Below, piece by piece: positions 11,416 to 22,386 of a stretch of DNA of 64,000 bases. The DNA is taken from NCBI RefSeq assembly GCF_904849725.1, contig NC_058524.1:349119823-349183822 (forward strand), in the 5' to 3' direction. Below the pieces are notes generated by a model. That model was not told the DNA's origin and made no database searches. It worked only from the letters and a program-made list of their open reading frames with translations. Source of the stretch: Hordeum vulgare subsp. vulgare. Lineage: Eukaryota; Streptophyta; Magnoliopsida; Poales; Poaceae. A program made the translations under genes and the position numbers. How positions within the stretch are numbered: the first letter of the stretch is position 1; each line of letters opens with the position of its first letter.

Positions 11416-13666
11416 TGTCACGCCCAAGATGCGACCCTATCCTCAATCTGGCACGAAGGCCTCGTCGGGGATAGAAGCGCATCTCGTTGTGTCGCAAGAA
11501 TGAATATCGTTACAAGTACATGTACTGAAAAGAAGAGATATATAGAGAGAGTTGGCTTACACTCGCCACAAGCTACATCAGAGTCACATCAGTACATTAC
11601 ATAATCATCAAGAGTAAGAGCAGGGTCCGACTACGGACGAAAACAAACAAGAAAAGAAGAACGACGTCCATCCTTGCTATCCCAGGCTGCCGGCCTCGAA
11701 CCCATCCTAGATCGATGAAGAAGAAGAAGAAGCAACTCCAAATGAACAATCAACGCGCTCGCATCAAGTAACCTTTACCTGTACCTGCAACTGGTGTTGT
11801 AGTAATCTGTGAGCCACAGGGGACTCAGCAATCTCATTTCCAAAGGTATCAAGACTAGCAAAGCTTAATGGGTGAGACATGGTTAAGTGGTGAGGTTGCA
11901 GCAGCGGCTAAGCATTATTTGGTGGCTAAACTTACGAGTACAAGAAATAAGAGGGGGGAAGATCTACGCTTAGCGGACGTATACTAATCATGATCAAATG
12001 AATGATCCTGAACACCTACCTACGTCAGACATAACCCCACCGTGTCCTCGATCGGAGAAGGAACTCACGAAAGAGATAGTCACGGTTACGCACACAGTTG
12101 GCAGGTTTTAATTAAGTTAACTTCAAGTTATCTAGAACCAGTGTTAAACAAAGTTTCCACGTTGCCACATAACCGCGAGCACGGCTTTCCGAAAAGATTT
12201 AACCCTGCAGGGGTGCTCCAACTAGTCCATCACAAATTACCACAAGCCGCATAGAAATCCTCGATCACGACTCTCGTGATCTCGTCGGATTCCTTAGTGG
12301 AAAACCTCAACTCTGAGATTACCCAAAGCATCACCGGAATCCCAATGCACAAGATATCTCGTCAAAGGTAAAACTAATCCAGCAAGGCCGCCCGGCATGT
12401 CGACGATCCTGATAGGAGCCGCGTATCTCGTTCTCAGGACACGACGGATAAGCGACGCGTACGAGTGCCAAACCTCGAGTTTCCTCGTGGTGGCCCCGCA
12501 CGGTGCTCTGTTTTGGACCAGCACCATCAGCACTGCCCTCCCTGTATTATGTGAAATTACTCCTCGGGTTCATGACGCCCTATGCATTTCAATTTAACAG
12601 AATTATTATGTTGGGCAAATGTAGTACCAATGTTGTGCCTTGTCAGACCAGCTTTAATCTAAAACGAATTATCAAGGGGGTCCCCATAACAACCCCGATC
12701 GTGTTAGGAGCGCTCGTTTATGGAACATAACACCGGTAGCCGAAACTAAGGGGGCAAAGGTGGAACAAAACACCAGGCTAGAAAAAGGCCGAGCCTTCCA
12801 CCTTTTACCAAGTATATAGGTGCATTAAATTAAATAGCATTAACAGGGTGATATAACAAGGAACCCATGTTTTCACATGGAAGCATCTGCACCTGCAACT
12901 AGCAACGCTAACAACAAGGTTAAGCAAGAAGTAACATAGCCAATCAGTGGTTTGCTAGGTCGAACAGGTTGAAGGTTTCATGGCATTGTTGAGAGGCTGA
13001 TATTTAACATGTGGTAGGCAACGAGACATAATCGGTAGAAGCGATAAAACTAGCATGGCAATGATAGTAATGGTATCTGGGGAAATGATCATCTTGCATG
13101 AGATCCCGCTTGGAAGAAGAATGACTCCATGAAGTAGACGGACTGATGTAGTCGAACGGTCCTCACATCCGACACGCTTGCGGAACTCTATCAAGACGGA
13201 GGAAACCGGAAACAAGCATCAACACACGATACACACCACACGATGCAAGACACACATGATGCATGAACGGTCTAATGCACGGCATGACAATCACAACAAT
13301 CAAACACTACACATTAAGTGAAGCTCGATATGCAACGAGTTGTATATCGACGAAGCTCCACGTTTAATTATTTAGTTCACTCCCGTTCAGGTACACGGAT
13401 ATATTAAATGTTGTTAAACATGGCACGATTCTACACGTTCTACATATATAACCCGTTCCGTTCCATTACACGGTTAAAAGATACGGAGGGATGAAAACAT
13501 GCTATTTCTGCAATCTAGCAAATTCGCTAGTTAATAGCAAAAACGTAGACAGCGAAAAAAATAGCTATGGGCCGAATTCGAAGACATAGTGCAACCCAAC
13601 GACAGATCAGGCCCAAAGTGTGACAACAAATATTAAAAAAAATACAAGGGAAAAATAAAATAAAAT

Positions 13667-13738
13667 GGGGCAGCTGAGATTTGAACCCAGGACCTGTGGG
13701 TGCAAATTCGCTTGGTTGACCAGCTGGCTAGCTAACAT
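13667..13738 (-). other. tRNA-like module 1 in Sukkula 5' LTR
   Basis: This is the second copy of the module at 6399-6470. The A-box-like block is at 13720-13730 and the B-box-like block at 13677-13687. The T-arm has one substitution compared with the other LTR. Confidence 0.5.
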
Positions 13739-13826
13739 GCTTGTGACAAAATTGGTTCCTACGCTAGATGAATAAGCACCACGCCGAACCTGAACCAAAA
13801 ATCAAACAAAACAGCAAAATAAGCAG

Positions 13827-13895
13827 GGTTGTCTGGAATTCGAACCCGAGACCCCATGGTTCAGAGTGTGGCTCGCTACCAGCTCGGCTAACAAC
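13827..13895 (-). other. tRNA-like module 2 in Sukkula 5' LTR
   Basis: This is the second copy of the module at 6559-6627. The A box is at 13880-13890. The B box at 13836-13846 carries one change from consensus (GAATTC in place of GAATCC). Confidence 0.5.
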
Positions 13896-15435
13896 ATGCT
13901 TGCGAAAGGCAACAACATCGAGGCTTTCTATAACTAGAACTTTGGATGTTCTACAGGAAAAAGAAAGAAAATACGCACAACCTGTACGCATAACCGGCAC
14001 AGCTCAGTTCGTCAGGGACGAACGGAGGGCGACGTAAGAGATTGCAGGGCGGCTCCCACTGGGCTCTTTGCCGACGGACCGGGCAGATCCGGATGAGGGG
14101 GGCCCGTTCCCGAGGCTGTAGGCGTCGGGCGCAGCTGTCGATCTAGGGCGGCGGCGGCGGTCTCCCGTTCTGCTCCTGGCAGAAGAACGAGCAGAGGGAG
14201 AGATTAGAACAGAGGAGGGACAAGAAAAGAGAGAGGGAGAAGAGAGGGATGGCACAGGGGCACCAGCTTGGCTCGGATCGACATGCACAGGGGTGTTGGC
14301 TTGCTCGGCTTCAAATCAACTCGGAATTGGGGCGAGGTCCCACAGCAGGCTGCTCCTTCGAAGCCACAAACGAGCCTGGAGCTCCTGACCATAGAAATGA
14401 GAGAGGGAGAGAAGAGCATGAGCAGAAGAAACGGGGAAGGAGAGGAGGAGATGGAGCTCTAGTACCGTACCTGGAAGGCGAGGTGGGACGCGCCGAAGGA
14501 CAAGGGCGGCTTACCTCGACCCCAACTGGATCGAGCGTTGCAGCTAGGTGGATCGGGGCTTGGAGTCCCGGTTGGGCTCGAGCTCCTGGATGAGGGGAGA
14601 CAGTGGGTGCGGGGCTGAAAACGAGGTGAGCGGTCGGGACTGGGGCGGCGCTGGTTGGCTACGAGGGGATCGGGATGAGATCCCGAGGTGGAAGAGGCTG
14701 GCGGCGGCGGGTCGATGGGACTAGGGATGGATGGGTGGAGCGGAATTCTAGGCTAGGGTTGAACTGCTATATACTCTCGAATTAGGCTAGGGCTATCTTA
14801 TCCCTTTGATTGAAATCGAACGGTCGAAATTATTAGGTTAGGGAGTCCAGTGGACAAACCGATGACGGTTTGCGGTAAAACGGGGTTGATCCGGACCCAA
14901 TGGTTACGACCGTGTGTTTCGGGTGCCGGGAGGTTTTCGGACTAGGTTGCGTGTAGGGTCGGTGCACTGTGCAGAGGGGCTAGGTGGAGATGAGAGGGAA
15001 AACGGGCAGCCCGGCAACGAGATTTATAAAGACCGGAAAACGTCCGACGATAGACCGAATACGGTGCCGCTACGGTCGACCGTTCGGGTACCAGACGGAC
15101 TCCGATTGCGACGAAACTTGACAGACGGCCTAGCTACAATTAATTACGACCGCACGCCAAGTTCCAACCCAATCAGAGAAAGTTTTAAACACACTTTTAA
15201 AACAGGGTTCGACGATGTCGCGGACACGTGCGTGTGTGAATGGGCTCAGAACGAACAACGACGAGAAGTGACAACTAACAACGGATGCAAGTTTTGAAAA
15301 CTGGCGGCAGCGAAGATGCCGATGCAATGTAGATGGTGCGAATGATGCGATGATGATGCGACAAATTAAAATACCCACACGACGGAAACGGAAAGGAAAG
15401 GGAATCTTCTGGAACGTCGGCATCGGGCTCTCACA

Positions 15436-15795
15436 TTGACACCCACTGAAATTTCTCTGCAAATGGCCGACAAATCAACTGCCTTCCCTATTGGCATTTG
15501 CGAGGATGTGCCTGTTGTGGTTGCTAACACCACTATCTTAACAGACTTTGTTATCTTGGATATTCCCGAGGACGATGCCATGGCTGTCATCCTCGGAAGA
15601 CCCTTTTTAAACACTGCAGGGGCTGTTATAGATTGCATCAAAGGCAATGTCACTTTCCATGTCAATTGTAATGAGCACACAGTGCACTTTCCGAAGAAAC
15701 GATATCAAGTACATTGCATCAATGCTATCGAAAAGACTTCATCGATTCTTATTGGGAGCTTCGAATGCCCTATTCCTCGTGTCAAGATGAAGTAG
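15436..15795 (+). pseudogene. Athila-like aspartic protease, C-terminal remnant
   Basis: The frame enters from the Sukkula boundary and reads LTPTEISLQMADKS, then an ILGRPFL motif typical of the C-terminal half of gypsy and Athila proteases, and ends at a stop at 15793-15795. The N-terminal catalytic Asp motif is absent because the Sukkula element lies in front. No reverse transcriptase follows, so the rest of pol was deleted. In an intact element this enzyme would mature the gag-pol polyprotein. Confidence 0.75.
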
Positions 15796-16638
15796 GATTT
15801 GCTTGTTGGGGAGATACATATCCCCATTGAGGTGACTTAGTGGCTATTCGAAAATTCTCCGTTCTCTCTTGCGATTCGAGAAGGTTTTGTCATGAGGACT
15901 TGATCAACCCCATTGACAGATTTCTTTCGATGACCATGAAATGGATGAATCAAAGAGTCACCTACCTCTGTTTTGAGCTTTCATTTTCTGTTGCTTAGAA
16001 GAAAAATGATAGATTTAGTTTAGTGTTTCCTGTTTTCTGTTTTAGCGTCCCGGAGAAAAATACCCCGAAAATAAAAGTTCTCCGATGGTCCTGAAAATTT
16101 AGTATGATTTTTTCTGGAATATTTGAAAAATACTGGGCCTGAGAGCTGGCCTGGGGGCCTGACCAGTGGGCCACAAGCCCTGCAGCCCCCCTCCCCTGGT
16201 GGCGGCTAGCAAGCTTGTGGGGCCCACAGGGACCCCCTCCACTCATTCCAGCTCCCATCCTCTTCTTCCACCTCCAGAAAAAATTGTTTCGCAGCTTAAA
16301 CCCGTGTTCTTGCTCATTTGGCTGTGATTTTTGATCTCCTTGCTCAAAGCACCATTCTCCTAACCGTTTTGGGGAAATTACTCCTTGGTAAGTGACTCCT
16401 CCATTGGTCCAATTAGTTTTTTCTCTAGTGCTTTATCCTTCGCGTATTCTTGCTACCTTGGTGACCTTGTTCTTGAGCTAGAAATGTTGATTTTAGCTGG
16501 TCCCAAGTAGTTTTAGCGCGTGATACGGTCTCTAGGCACTAGTAGGAGTAGTTGCTACGAGTTGGGTTAATCCTTATTCACTTTTCTTTCGAAGTCTCTA
16601 AAAATTTCAGAATTTTTCAGAGCTAGAAAAAGGAAAAG
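15796..16638 (+). repeat. Non-coding segment with an internal LTR-like block
   Basis: No coding region is visible. Between about 16010 and 16310 the sequence closely resembles part of the LTR at about 19720-20000. Shared landmarks include the blocks CCAGTGGGCCACAAGCCCTG and GGTGGCGGCTAGCAAGC in the same order and spacing. An LTR-derived piece thus sits about 330 bases in front of the 330-codon ORF. Confidence 0.65.
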
Positions 16639-17631
16639 ATGAGGAGGTTCTTGAGAGGCTCTTCAAGTCATAACCCCAAGGAGGATGAGAAGAACCACCC
16701 CAAGTACGTAGTCCCTCGAGTCACAGAAGTTCAAGCATGCGAATGGCCAAGTGATGAATTTGTGCGCGCCGCTGGGCTTTATGAAGACTTTTATTACTTG
16801 GTGGAGAACACAGGTCTTACTGCGTTCGTTGAAGGTAAGTGCTCACAATACCTCCTCCTCACTAATATTTTCGTTCAAAGCTTCAACTTTTATCCGAGGA
16901 AGAATCCTCCCATGGTTGAGTTCATGATATACGATGTCCCCGAGTGCATGACGCTACAGGATTTTTGCAATGTATGCAAATTACCTTATGTTGAGGATAT
17001 CCGTGACCCTCGTCCACGGGACTTGGAGGATTTCATTGGTACTATTGCTGTTGGAGAGGAGAGAGGAGTGTCTCGCGCTAGAATTGCTAGCATACATTTT
17101 CATGTGCTTCGGTACTTCTCATTATTTGTGGGAAAATGTTTGATTGGCCGTGGGGAGGCTGGATCACTTAGTTCTCCAGACCTTGCGGTTTTGCGCGAAG
17201 GCCTTTATAACGATAAGACTTATAGCCTAGGTGCTATAGTAGCCCAGCGGTTGAACACCAACCGTTCCAAGGGTGTCGTCTATGGAGGTATCTATGCTAC
17301 CCGTCTTGCCAGACACTTTGAGATACCCATTAGACTAGGAGAGGAAGGAGAGATGCTTCTCCCTGAGAAATATCTGGATTATGACAGCATGGTTCGTCAT
17401 AATTTTCTGGATAGAGATGCTAGTAGACGGATGATTTATAACCTGGTATTTAGTCAGGATACTCGAGAGACTATTACTTTGCCTGCTCCTTCTTTGTTCG
17501 ATCTTCATGCAGGGAGGTACACTATTATGCCCTCGGACATCTACGCATATTGGGCTTGGCTGCCAGTCGAGTACCAGACGCCAGTTTATCAGTGGGAGCC
17601 AGAGGAGCTCACACAGCAGTGGCATCCATAG
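16639..17631 (+). CDS. Athila-type additional ORF, 330 aa, intact
   Basis: An uninterrupted frame starts MRRFLRGSSSHNPKEDEKNH and ends with a proline, 330 residues long. It lies between pol and the 3' LTR, where Athila-lineage elements carry an extra plant transposon protein of unknown role (the so-called env-like position). I see no signal peptide, transmembrane helix, zinc knuckle or catalytic motif, so calling it an envelope protein is not justified. The N-terminus is basic and the remainder mixed, globular-looking, with an FYPRKNPPMVEF block and a conserved-looking IYATRLARHFEIP segment. The ATG is the first in frame. Intactness contrasts with the decayed pol upstream. It could be a recent remnant or a frame maintained for use in trans. 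Confidence 0.7.
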   Translation: MRRFLRGSSSHNPKEDEKNHPKYVVPRVTEVQACEWPSDEFVRAAGLYEDFYYLVENTGLTAFVEGKCSQYLLLTNIFVQSFNFYPRKNPPMVEFMIYDVPECMTLQDFCNVCKLPYVEDIRDPRPRDLEDFIGTIAVGEERGVSRARIASIHFHVLRYFSLFVGKCLIGRGEAGSLSSPDLAVLREGLYNDKTYSLGAIVAQRLNTNRSKGVVYGGIYATRLARHFEIPIRLGEEGEMLLPEKYLDYDSMVRHNFLDRDASRRMIYNLVFSQDTRETITLPAPSLFDLHAGRYTIMPSDIYAYWAWLPVEYQTPVYQWEPEELTQQWHP

Positions 17632-19617
17632 TCTGCTCCGGAGTATCCCGGAGCTGGTTATTTCCCACCTTGGAAGTAGACCAAGCTAGGCCAAAATCCT
17701 AAGCTTGGGGGAGTACGTGTTCTCACCGACTTTACATTCATGCTTATGCTTTCACTTTGTTAGCCGGTGTTTACACTTTGCCACTATATTATCCATGCTA
17801 GTTTATTTTCGTTTTCTTGTTTTGTGTCCTTTTGAGAAAACCCAAAAAGATTTTTCTTTCTTCTTTTGCTTTTTGGGGGCTTTCCTGTGTAAATAGTTTT
17901 CTTTGTCTTTGGGTCAAGGTAGAAGATATTGGTTACAATGTTTAGTGGTTCTTGCATGTCTACCTGTTTAGCTTTCAAAGAGCCATATTACTTTGTCTTC
18001 TCCTTTGTGTTTGCCTGTAGATTCAGCTTAGTCCATTGCACGAGCACGCTTATTATTGTTCACATCGTTCGATCGTGCAAATGAAAGGCAATAATGGTGA
18101 TATATGATGAAGTGACTGAGACTCGAGAAGCTGGTATGAACTCTATCTATTTTGTTTTTGTAAATATGACTAGCTTGTCATCCCTGATTCAGCTTTGTTG
18201 TGAGAGAACCATGTTTGCAATGACAACTTAGAGATCATAGTTTCTGATGCCATGATTAACTAGCTGAGAGCTTATAATGGTTTGTCTTGAATGCCAACAT
18301 AGATTTTGAGATGACTATGATGTAATATTATAGGATGGTATTCTCCTTTGAATGATTCAAGTGGCTTGACTTGGCGCATGTTCATGCATGTAGTTGAAAC
18401 AAAATCAACATAGCCTCTATGATGTTCGTGTTCATGGTGATTTATATCTTGTTCATGCTTGCATTCAATGTTAGTCAAACTCATTGCATCTTGATGACTG
18501 TTGTCGCTCTCTAGTTGGTCGCTTCCCAGTCTTTTGCTAGCCTTCACTTGTACTAAGCAGGATACTGCTTGTGCATCCACTTCCATAAACCCAAAAGTTT
18601 TTCCATGACAGTCCACCATACCTACCTATTTGCGGTATCTACCTGCCGTTCCAAGTAAATTTGCATGTGCCACTCTCTAAACCTTCAAGAAATAATCTGT
18701 TTTGCATGCCCGAACCGCTCATGTGGTGACAGGGGGGCTATTGGTATCTTCCATGCTAGGAGTGTTATCCTCGACATGTGTTTATTCATTGTCATTCACG
18801 AGAAAGGGGCAGGTAATTGGAATGCCCAGTTCCACGCTTAAATCGAAAACATAACTGTAAAACAAGACTTCCCCCGGATTGATGTTAGTATGGACGGTAC
18901 CCGAGGATTCGGCTAGTCGTGGAGTGTGATTGATTGGTGGTGGGGGAGTTAAAACTTTACTTTTCTGTTTGGGAACCGCCTATAGCATGAGTAGCATGGA
19001 AGATATTGAGAACTCTTGGTCATTGCGTTGACAATGAAAGCATGCCACCCAAAATTATTATCTCTGTTTTCAAAGCTTGAGCTGTGGCACCTCTGCAAAT
19101 CAATGCTTCCCTCTGCGAAGGGCCTGTCTATTTATTTTCCTGTTGAGTCATCCTCTTCTTTTATAAGCACCAATTAGAGAGCACCTCTGTCATTTTTATG
19201 CTTTGCTTTTGATTGATATTGAGTATGACTACGACTGGATCTTTGTTGCTATGAATTACAATGTTTAGTCAGCCCTTGATCTTTGAAAGTGCTCTACATT
19301 TATGTTTTATGGTCTCAGAAAGAGCTAGCGAGATACCACCTATTCATATTGCTTCATGCTTGTTTTGATCGAAGTGTTGGTATTTGAAACTCATTATTAT
19401 TTGCTCGTTAGCTGATTATGCCATTGATATTAGTTTACCGTGAGACCTTTGTGTCACTTGCTTATGTGGTTAACTTGTGATCATGCTGAAATTCTGGTTA
19501 TGAGTTAGACATAGTTGCAACAACAAGATCAAACAGAGTTTGTCAAAGTTTTTCTTTCTCTCTCAGTTTGTCAGCTGAGTTGCTTGAGGACAAGTAAGGT
19601 CTTAAGCTTGGGGCAGT
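17632..19617 (+). other. Athila-like 3' non-coding region ending in a polypurine tract
   Basis: Nearly 2 kb lacks a credible gene on either strand. It ends with AAGCTTGGGGCAGT directly before the LTR start at 19618, matching the polypurine tract form used by this group (the right-edge element has TAAGCTTGGGGGAGT). Confidence 0.65.
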
Positions 19618-21216
19618 TGATACGTCTCCATCGTACCTACTTTTCCAAACTCTTTTGCCCTTGTTTCGGACTCTAATTTGCATGATTCGAATGGAGCTAA
19701 CCTGGACTGACGCGGTTTTCAGCAGAATTGCCTTGGTGCTGTTTTCGTGGAGAAATGAAAGTTCTCAGAACGTCCTGAAAATTTACGGAGAATATTTCTG
19801 GAAAATATGAAAAATACCTGTGCAAAGATCCACCGGAGGGGATGGGCCAGTGGGCCACAAGCCCTGTAGCCGCCACCCCCCCCCCCTGGTGGCGGCTAGC
19901 AAGCTTGTGGGGCCCACGTGGCTCTGTCGCCCCCAATCTCAGCTCTATAAATTCACTTTCGTCCCAGAAAAAATAAAAAGAGAAGATTTCGTCGCGTTTA
20001 CGATACGGAGGCGCCGCCACATCATGTTCTTCATCTGGAGGGCAGATCTCGAGTCCGTTTTGGGCTCCAGAGAGGGGAAATCGTCGCCATCGTCATCATC
20101 AACCTTCTTCCCTCTCCAATTCCATGAAGCACTTCATCGTTCGTGAGTAATCTATTCGTAGGCTCGCAGGGCGGTGATGAGTAGGATGAGATCTATCATG
20201 TAATCGAGTTAGTTTTGACAGGGATTGATCCCTAGTATCCACTATGTTCTGAGATTGATGTTTCTACTACTTTGCCATGCTTAATGCTTGTCACTAGGGC
20301 CCGAGTGCCATGATTTCAGATCTGAAATTATTATGTTGTCACCAATATATGTGTGTTTTTGATCCGATCTTGCAAGTTGTAGTTACCTACTATGTGTTAT
20401 GACGCGGCAACCCCGGAGTGACAATAACCGGAACCACTCCCGGTGATGACCATAGTTTGAGGAGTTCATGTGTTCACCAAGTGCTAATGCGTTGGTACGG
20501 TTCTTTATTAAAAGGAGAACCTTTATATCCCGTAGTTTCCTGTTGGACCCCGCTGCCACGGGAGGGATGGACAATAGATGTCATGCAAGGTCTTTTCCCT
20601 AAGCACGTATGACTACACATGGAATGCATGCCTACATCACATTGACAAACGGGAGCTAGCCACATATCTCTCCGTGTTATAACTGTTGCATGATGAATAT
20701 CATCCAAACAAATCACCGACCCATTGCCTACGAGTTTGTCCCAGTGCTGCTGTTACTTGTCTTGCTCTGCTGCTGCTGTTCTTACTTGTCTTGCTCTGCT
20801 GCTACTGTTCTTACTACTGTCGCTTGCTACTGTTGCTACTTGCTACTGTTGTCACTACTGCTGTTCCTTGCCACTGCTGCTACTCGTTACACTGCTGCTA
20901 CCTGCTACAATTCTGGTTCGCTGGTCGTTGACGGGAATAGACAATTTCCGTCAACGGGCAACTTGTGGCGCCATTGGTACAATCGTTAGGAATAGTCTGT
21001 CGTCAACAGATCGTTCATGTCACCGTTGTTATCATACTACTTTGTTGCTGACACTTTGCTTGCAGATACTAATCTTTCAGGTGTGGTTGAATCTGACTCA
21101 TTCAGCTGCTAATACTCGAGAGTATTCTCTCCCCTCTTGACTGGCGTATCAACAAATTTGGGTCGAATACTCTACCCTCGAAAACTGCTGCGAACCCACG
21201 CACTGGTGGGCCATCA
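19618..21216 (+). repeat. Athila-like LTR, complete
   Basis: The roughly 1.6-kb LTR begins TGATACGTCTCC and ends GGGCCATCA. It shares its ends and several inner blocks with the reverse LTR at 62169-63705. A CTG/CTA-rich triplet stretch lies at about 20745-20905. About 80 bases near 20935-21015 contain a short inverted repeat (GTTGACGG/CCGTCAAC) and may be a small insertion. Confidence 0.85.
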
Positions 21217-21301
21217 ACAACATTCTTCTAGTTTCGTTGCCGCGGAGTGCTAGCAGCATTCTTCTGGTGCCGTTGCAGGGGAAGGTTTGTTGTGAGAGAG
21301 T
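21217..21301 (+). other. Post-LTR segment with duplicated PBS-like block
   Basis: Two similar blocks, one beginning ATTCTTCTAGTTTCGTTGCC and one ATTCTTCTGGTGCCGTTGC, follow the LTR. Both resemble the Athila-group PBS, which is complementary to the 3' end of Asp tRNA. Their presence means this LTR has internal-type sequence on both sides. Confidence 0.5.
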
Positions 21302-21384
21302 CACTTGTCCTCAATCAACTCAGTTGACAAACTGAAAGAGAAAGAAAAACTTTGACAAACTCGGTTTCATCTTGTTGTTGCAAC
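21302..21384 (-). repeat. Inverted copy of the Athila-like 3' internal region
   Basis: These 83 bases are the reverse complement, with few changes, of 19514-19597, which lies just before the polypurine tract. A reverse-oriented fragment of a second Athila-like element therefore adjoins the first. The microsatellite begins inside it. Confidence 0.7.
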
Positions 21385-21385
21385 T

Positions 21386-21420
21386 CTTCCTCTTCCTCTT
21401 CCTCTTCCTCTTCCTCTTCC

Positions 21421-21456
<36 letters not shown>

Positions 21457-21722
21457 TCTTCTTCTTATTCTTCTTATTCTTATTCTTATTCTTATTCTTA
21501 TTCTTATTCTTCTTATTATTCTTATTCTTATTCTTCTTATTCTTATTCGTATTCTTATTCTTATTCTTATTCTTATTCTTATTCTTCTTCTTATTCTTCT
21601 TCTTATTCTTCTTATTCTTATTCTTCTTATTCTTCTTCTTATTATTATTCTTATTCTTATTCTTATTCTTATTCTTATTCTTATTCTTCTTATTATTCTT
21701 CTTATTCTTCTTCTTCTTCTTC

Positions 21723-21758
<36 letters not shown>

Positions 21759-21764
21759 TTATTC

Positions 21765-21804
<40 letters not shown>

Positions 21805-22046
21805 TATTCTCCTTCTTCTTCTTCTTATTCTTCTTATTCTTCTTATTATTATTATTCTTATTCTTATTCTTCTTATTCTTATTCTTATTCTTATTATTCT
21901 TCTTCTTCTTCTTATTCTTCTTCTTATTCTTATTCTTCTTATTCTTCTTCTTCTTATTATTCTTATTCTTATTCTTCTTCTTCTTATTCTTCTTCTTATT
22001 ATTATTATTATTATTATTCTTAATCTTATTCTTATTCTTCTTCTTC

Positions 22047-22100
<54 letters not shown>

Positions 22101-22385
22101 TCCTTCTTCTTCTTATTCTTCTTATTATTCTTATTCTTATTCTTCTTATTCTTATTCTTATTCTTCTTATTCTTATTTTTATTCTTATTCTTATTCTTCT
22201 TCTTCGTATTATTCTTATTCTTCTTATTCTTCTTCTTCTTATTATTCTTATTCTTATTCTTATTCTTCTTATTCTTCTTCTTATTATTATTATTCTTGTT
22301 CTTATTCTTATTCTTCTTATTCTTATTCTTCTTCTTATTCTTATTCTTATTCTTATTCTTCTTCTTCTTCTTCTTCTTCTTCTTT
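21386..22385. repeat. 1-kb TTC/TTA trinucleotide microsatellite
   Basis: The tract starts as TTCCTC hexamers, changes to TTC runs, then mixes TTATTC with pure TTA runs. Nearly every third base is the only variable one, and the phase is kept over about 333 triplets with only single-base exceptions. Long Phe/Leu, Ser/Tyr and Arg/Ile frames arise here solely from the repeat and are not genes. Confidence 0.95.
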
Positions 22386-22386
22386 T

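Larger units (their letters stand above)
6318..15435 (-). mobile_element. Sukkula-type LARD (non-autonomous giant LTR retroelement)
   Basis: On the minus strand the order is 5' LTR (15435 to 11416), PBS, a non-coding interior, and a 3' LTR cut short at 6318. The LTR 3' terminus GGGCGTGACA with the adjoining CATCTTGGGC block is the recognised Sukkula LTR end. LARDs are known as large elements with about 4-kb LTRs and a conserved interior that encodes no protein; they depend on proteins made elsewhere. It interrupts an Athila-like protease frame at 15436. The two LTRs differ by only scattered substitutions, so the insertion is not ancient. Confidence 0.88.
11416..15435 (-). repeat. Sukkula 5' LTR, complete
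   Basis: The 4020-base LTR has TGTGAGAGCCC at its start (15435, minus strand) and GGGCGTGACA at its end (11416). It contains a short GAA run at about 11715 and two tRNA-like modules around 13.7-13.9 kb. The right flank TTGAC (15436-15440) is the target-site base set. Confidence 0.9.
15436..21301 (+). mobile_element. Athila-like Ty3/gypsy element, partial
   Basis: This plus-strand block holds a retroviral-type protease remnant, a non-coding stretch, an extra ORF in the place where Athila elements carry their additional frame, a long non-coding 3' region, a polypurine tract, and an LTR of the TGATACG...ATCA type. Reverse transcriptase and integrase are missing. The upstream part was separated by the Sukkula insertion at 15435/15436 and is not visible to the left. 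Family assignment within the Sabrina/Fatima/WHAM group is not attempted. Confidence 0.75.
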
